Source: CAUTYU01 sp963545205
GTDB lineage: Bacteria > Desulfobacterota > Desulfovibrionia > Desulfovibrionales > Desulfomicrobiaceae
Direction of reading: 5' to 3'
Assembly (NCBI GenBank): GCA_963545205.1
Contig: CAUUHW010000005.1
Location: 108,494-172,493 of the forward strand
DNA: 64,000 nucleotides
Of this stretch, positions 61,554 to 64,000 are shown in pieces. The translations under genes were made by a program, and so were the position numbers. Numbering within the stretch: position 1 is the first letter of the stretch; each line of letters starts with the position of its first letter. Below the pieces are notes generated by a model, which saw only the letters and a list, made by a program, of their open reading frames with translations, was not told where the DNA came from and ran no database searches.

Positions 61554-63431
61554 ATGAACGACTCCGCCCACAACGGGGAACTTGTATTCCGCCCCCTGCC
61601 CCAGACGGTCATCGAGGCCAACGTCAATCCTCAGGAACTGAGCGCGGCGTACGCCTCGGCCCGAAACAAGGGTCTGGAATTCTGGGCGGACGCGGCCCGG
61701 GAGCTGGACTGGTTCCGCCCGTGGAACGCGGTGCTCGACTCTTCCCGCGCGCCCCGGCACACATGGTTTCCGGGCGGGCAATGCAACATCGTCCATAACG
61801 CTCTGGACCGCCACATCCTCACCGTCAACAAGAACAAACTGGCCCTGATCTGGGAAGGCGAGGCCGGAGACGGTAAAAAATACACCTACTACGAGCTGTA
61901 CCGCGAAGTGAACCGCCTGGCCAACGCGCTGCGCTCCCTGGGCGTCTCCAGAGGCGACCGCGTGGTCCTGTACATGCCGCCCATTCCCCAGACCGTGACG
62001 GCCATGCTGGCCTGCGCCAAGATCGGGGCGATCCACTGCGGCGTGTTTTCCGGATTCTCGGCCAAGGTGCTGCGCCAGCGGGTCGCCGAACTGGGCGCGA
62101 AGCTGGTGTTCACGGCCGACGGGTTCTACCGCAACGGCCGGCTTCTGCCCCTCAAGGCCACGGTGGACGAAGCCCTCATGAGCGGCTGCTCCTGCGTGGA
62201 AACCGTCATCGTGGCCTGCCGCGCCAACCTGGACGTGGACATGAGCGAAACCAGAGACGTCTGGTACGAGGCCATCATCCGCCAGGAACGTCCGGAATCG
62301 GCCACGGAAGTCATGAATGCGGACGACCCGCTCTTCATCCTGCACACCGCCGACTCCACCGGGGAATCCAAAGGCGTGATTCACGGCCACGGCGGCTACA
62401 TGGTCGGCCTCCACCGTACCATGGACTGGATTTTCGACATCAAGCCCACGGACATTTTCTGGTGCACCGGCGACATGGCCTGGATCATCGGGCACAGCTA
62501 CGCTGTCTACGGCCCACTGGTGGCGGGCACCACCACGGTCATGTACGAAGGGCACCCTCTCTACCCGCAGGCCGACCGCATCTGGGACATGGTGGACCGT
62601 CACGGCGTGACCATTCTCTACACCGCGCCGACCATCATCCGCATGCTCATGCGCTACGGCGGACAGTACCCGCACATGCACGATCTCTCCACCCTGCGTC
62701 TGCTGGCCACGGCCGGAGAAGGCATCTCCCGCGAGGCGTGGCTCTGGCTGCACAGGCACGCAGGCCGCTCCCAATGTCCGGTTCTGGACACGTGGTGGCA
62801 ACTGGAGACCGGCGCCTGCATGGTCGCACCCCTGCCCGTCTCGGCGCTGAAACCCGGCTCGGTGCATCGTCCCCTGCCCGGCATCGAGGCCGATATTGTG
62901 GACAGCGAAGGGCAGGCCGTTCCTCCGGGCAAAAAGGGCGGTCTGGTGCTGACCCGCCCGTGGCCGTCCATGCTGCTGGGACTTTACCGCAAGGCCGAAC
63001 TGTATGAGGCGGCGTACTGGAACGCCCGGAAACATTACCGGACCGGCGACACGGCCAGCCGGGACGAGGACGGCCTCATCTGGGTGCACGGCAGAAACGA
63101 CGGCGTGATGAACATCGCCGGGCACCGCATCGGCTGCGCCGAGGTGGAAAAGGCCCTGATGGCTCACAAGGCCGTGGCCGAAGCCGCTGTCATCGGTGTC
63201 CCGGACAAGATAAAGGGCGAGGTGGGCCGGGCTTTCATCGTCCTGCGGCCGGACTTCGCCGTGCTGGATGACCGAGATGAAATCATCCGCATGCTGAAAG
63301 CCCATCTGCGCAAGGAAATCGGCCCGGTGGCCGTGGTCCGGGGGATGGATTTCGTGGACTCGCTGCCGAAAACCGATGGCGCCCCAGACCGCGCGGCCCT
63401 GCGGAGAAAGATGGAAGAAACGGAAGGATAG
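61554..63431 (+). CDS. acetyl/propionyl-CoA synthetase-like adenylate-forming protein with altered catalytic motifs
   Basis: About 625 residues from ATG 61554, which has AAGGAG 7 bases upstream; an ATG at 61521 is in frame but lacks such a site. Overall build is that of acetyl- or propionyl-CoA synthetase: N-terminal ACAS_N domain, CGVFSGFSAKVL, GTTTVMYEGHP, DTWWQLETGACMVAP and YRTGDTASRDEDGL. Two catalytic motifs deviate. The phosphate-binding motif reads HTADSTGESKGVIH instead of YTSGTTGKPKGVVH, and the C-terminal LPKTRSGKI is replaced by LPKTDGAPDRAAL, so the adenylation lysine is missing. Thiolester activity is doubtful. It may be a divergent or decayed synthetase. Confidence 0.8.
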   Translation: MNDSAHNGELVFRPLPQTVIEANVNPQELSAAYASARNKGLEFWADAARELDWFRPWNAVLDSSRAPRHTWFPGGQCNIVHNALDRHILTVNKNKLALIWEGEAGDGKKYTYYELYREVNRLANALRSLGVSRGDRVVLYMPPIPQTVTAMLACAKIGAIHCGVFSGFSAKVLRQRVAELGAKLVFTADGFYRNGRLLPLKATVDEALMSGCSCVETVIVACRANLDVDMSETRDVWYEAIIRQERPESATEVMNADDPLFILHTADSTGESKGVIHGHGGYMVGLHRTMDWIFDIKPTDIFWCTGDMAWIIGHSYAVYGPLVAGTTTVMYEGHPLYPQADRIWDMVDRHGVTILYTAPTIIRMLMRYGGQYPHMHDLSTLRLLATAGEGISREAWLWLHRHAGRSQCPVLDTWWQLETGACMVAPLPVSALKPGSVHRPLPGIEADIVDSEGQAVPPGKKGGLVLTRPWPSMLLGLYRKAELYEAAYWNARKHYRTGDTASRDEDGLIWVHGRNDGVMNIAGHRIGCAEVEKALMAHKAVAEAAVIGVPDKIKGEVGRAFIVLRPDFAVLDDRDEIIRMLKAHLRKEIGPVAVVRGMDFVDSLPKTDGAPDRAALRRKMEETEG

Positions 63432-63489
63432 CGTATTTTCTGCGAGACACCCGCGTCCCGCCAGAGGCAAGCCCCTGAAGCCTTTTTGC

Positions 63490-63529
63490 CGTCCGGTTTC
63501 TGAAATTTCCCGGGAACCGGACGTTTTTT
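63490..63529 (+). terminator. intrinsic terminator after the acyl-CoA synthetase gene
   Basis: GTCCGGTT and AACCGGAC pair around a loop of about 16 bases and are followed directly by GTTTTTT. It lies 59 bp after the stop codon. Confidence 0.8.
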
Positions 63530-63918
63530 GACCCGCCATTTCCAGCCGCTCACACTCCGGCCACACCCCTGCCACTCGCTTCCCCCCCCAAAAATCATTG
63601 TTCGCCAACAATACGGTTGCTTTTTTACAAAACGGGTGTACGATGACATGAAATTTTTAAAAGTAGCATATTTTAAAATAATCTGAAATCTCCAAAGAAA
63701 AATTCAGACTAAACATTCCCCATCGATAAAGGATAAAATTTTTTATTTTCGCATGTTACAGAGAAATAGGCTTGGCGTCTTTTCCATATAAGTATTATAA
63801 AAATGGAAATAGTTTGAAAATAAGCATCACATGCTGTCATTTGGTGCAAAACAGAATCGATTTCACCGGCTGACGAGGAAAAGGCGAAAAAACGGGAAAA
63901 GCAGCTCAGGAGGCGAAC
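63530..63918. other. AT-rich intergenic region before the last gene
   Basis: The stretch 63600-63860 is far more AT-rich than the rest of the backbone and holds no convincing gene. Such a region may contain promoters for the gene at 63919 or bind nucleoid proteins. An antisense open frame here (63709-63963) has no coding features. Confidence 0.45.
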
Positions 63919-64000
63919 ATGTGCGGGACAGGAACGGACTGGCTTGATGAAAGGACCATCCACGACGCTCTGGACGGTGTGAAATCTCCGGACAGGGGGC
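63919..64000 (+). CDS. start of an unidentified gene, cut by the window end
   Basis: ATG 63919 is preceded by AGGAGGCGAAC, a strong ribosome binding site. The visible 27 residues read MCGTGTDWLDERTIHDALDG and go on VKSPDRG. The pattern IHDALDGVKSPDRG resembles the N-terminal DUF59-like segment of Mrp/ApbC-type iron-sulfur carrier proteins (xxALxxVxDPxxG), but the piece is too short for a firm call. Confidence 0.5.
   Translation, partial: MCGTGTDWLDERTIHDALDGVKSPDRG

Noticed and set aside
63709..63963. 84-codon minus-strand open frame in the AT-rich tail
   Set aside because: It has no ribosome site, no domain, and overlaps the well-supported start at 63919.

Overview
The window has two parts. 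Positions 1 to about 25.1 kb are an accessory island of phage remnants, restriction and other defence genes and insertion sequences, much of it broken. From about 25.6 kb to the end lies an orderly, GC-rich chromosomal backbone. The backbone suggests a Gram-negative deltaproteobacterium, most likely Desulfovibrionales. Reasons are the Lap/Dvh-like adhesin secretion locus with a LapG-type protease and an HD-GYP-like protein instead of LapD, bacteriohemerythrin, a CZB-type chemoreceptor and a VPLPA-CTERM protein. This assignment is an inference from gene content; no rRNA or tRNA gene is visible.

Island, left to right: the 3' end of a phage terminase large subunit; an AAA/DUF4143 ATPase; a class II glutamine amidotransferase missing its N-terminus, next to a gamma-glutamylcyclotransferase-like gene (probably a remnant of a phage amidoligase module); then, from a good sigma70-type promoter, a rearranged type I restriction operon. 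That operon holds an excisionase-like HTH gene, hsdM, a four-helix-bundle gene, a second hsdM, a frameshifted AlbA_2 gene, hsdS, a stub of hsdR, a PD-(D/E)XK nuclease, an AlbA_2/ATPase regulator, and an hsdR with an in-frame stop. Blocks of 7-bp tandem repeats flank the four-helix-bundle gene in inverted orientation and recur three times inside hsdR without breaking its frame. Next comes a set that I cannot match to a named defence system: a zinc-ribbon DNA methylase, a RecB/Cas4-like nuclease (also stopped by an in-frame TAA), a DNA2-like SF1 helicase, and a DUF6361-like gene split by an IS3-family element and cut off by an IS5-family element.

Backbone: a methyl-accepting chemotaxis protein; a biofilm adhesin locus (TolC, a VCBS-repeat adhesin with an N-terminal retention module, VPLPA-CTERM protein, type I secretion ABC and HlyD proteins, LapG-like protease, degenerate HD-GYP membrane protein); hemerythrin; ComEC; CobT; a DUF4126 protein; a large MscS-type channel; an M48 protease; an IS1595-like remnant; a TetR/outer-membrane factor/MacAB-type export operon; lepA-lepB-comM; a LytTR regulator; and an acyl-CoA synthetase homologue with altered active-site motifs. 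The adhesin and the HD-GYP genes are each frameshifted at a short homopolymer (A4 and A7 in the coding sense), so the biofilm switch looks off, phase-variable or affected by sequencing error.

Many genes are interrupted: four in-frame ochre codons in three genes, at least five frameshifts or deletions, and IS insertions. These are described one by one because they decide which systems can still work.
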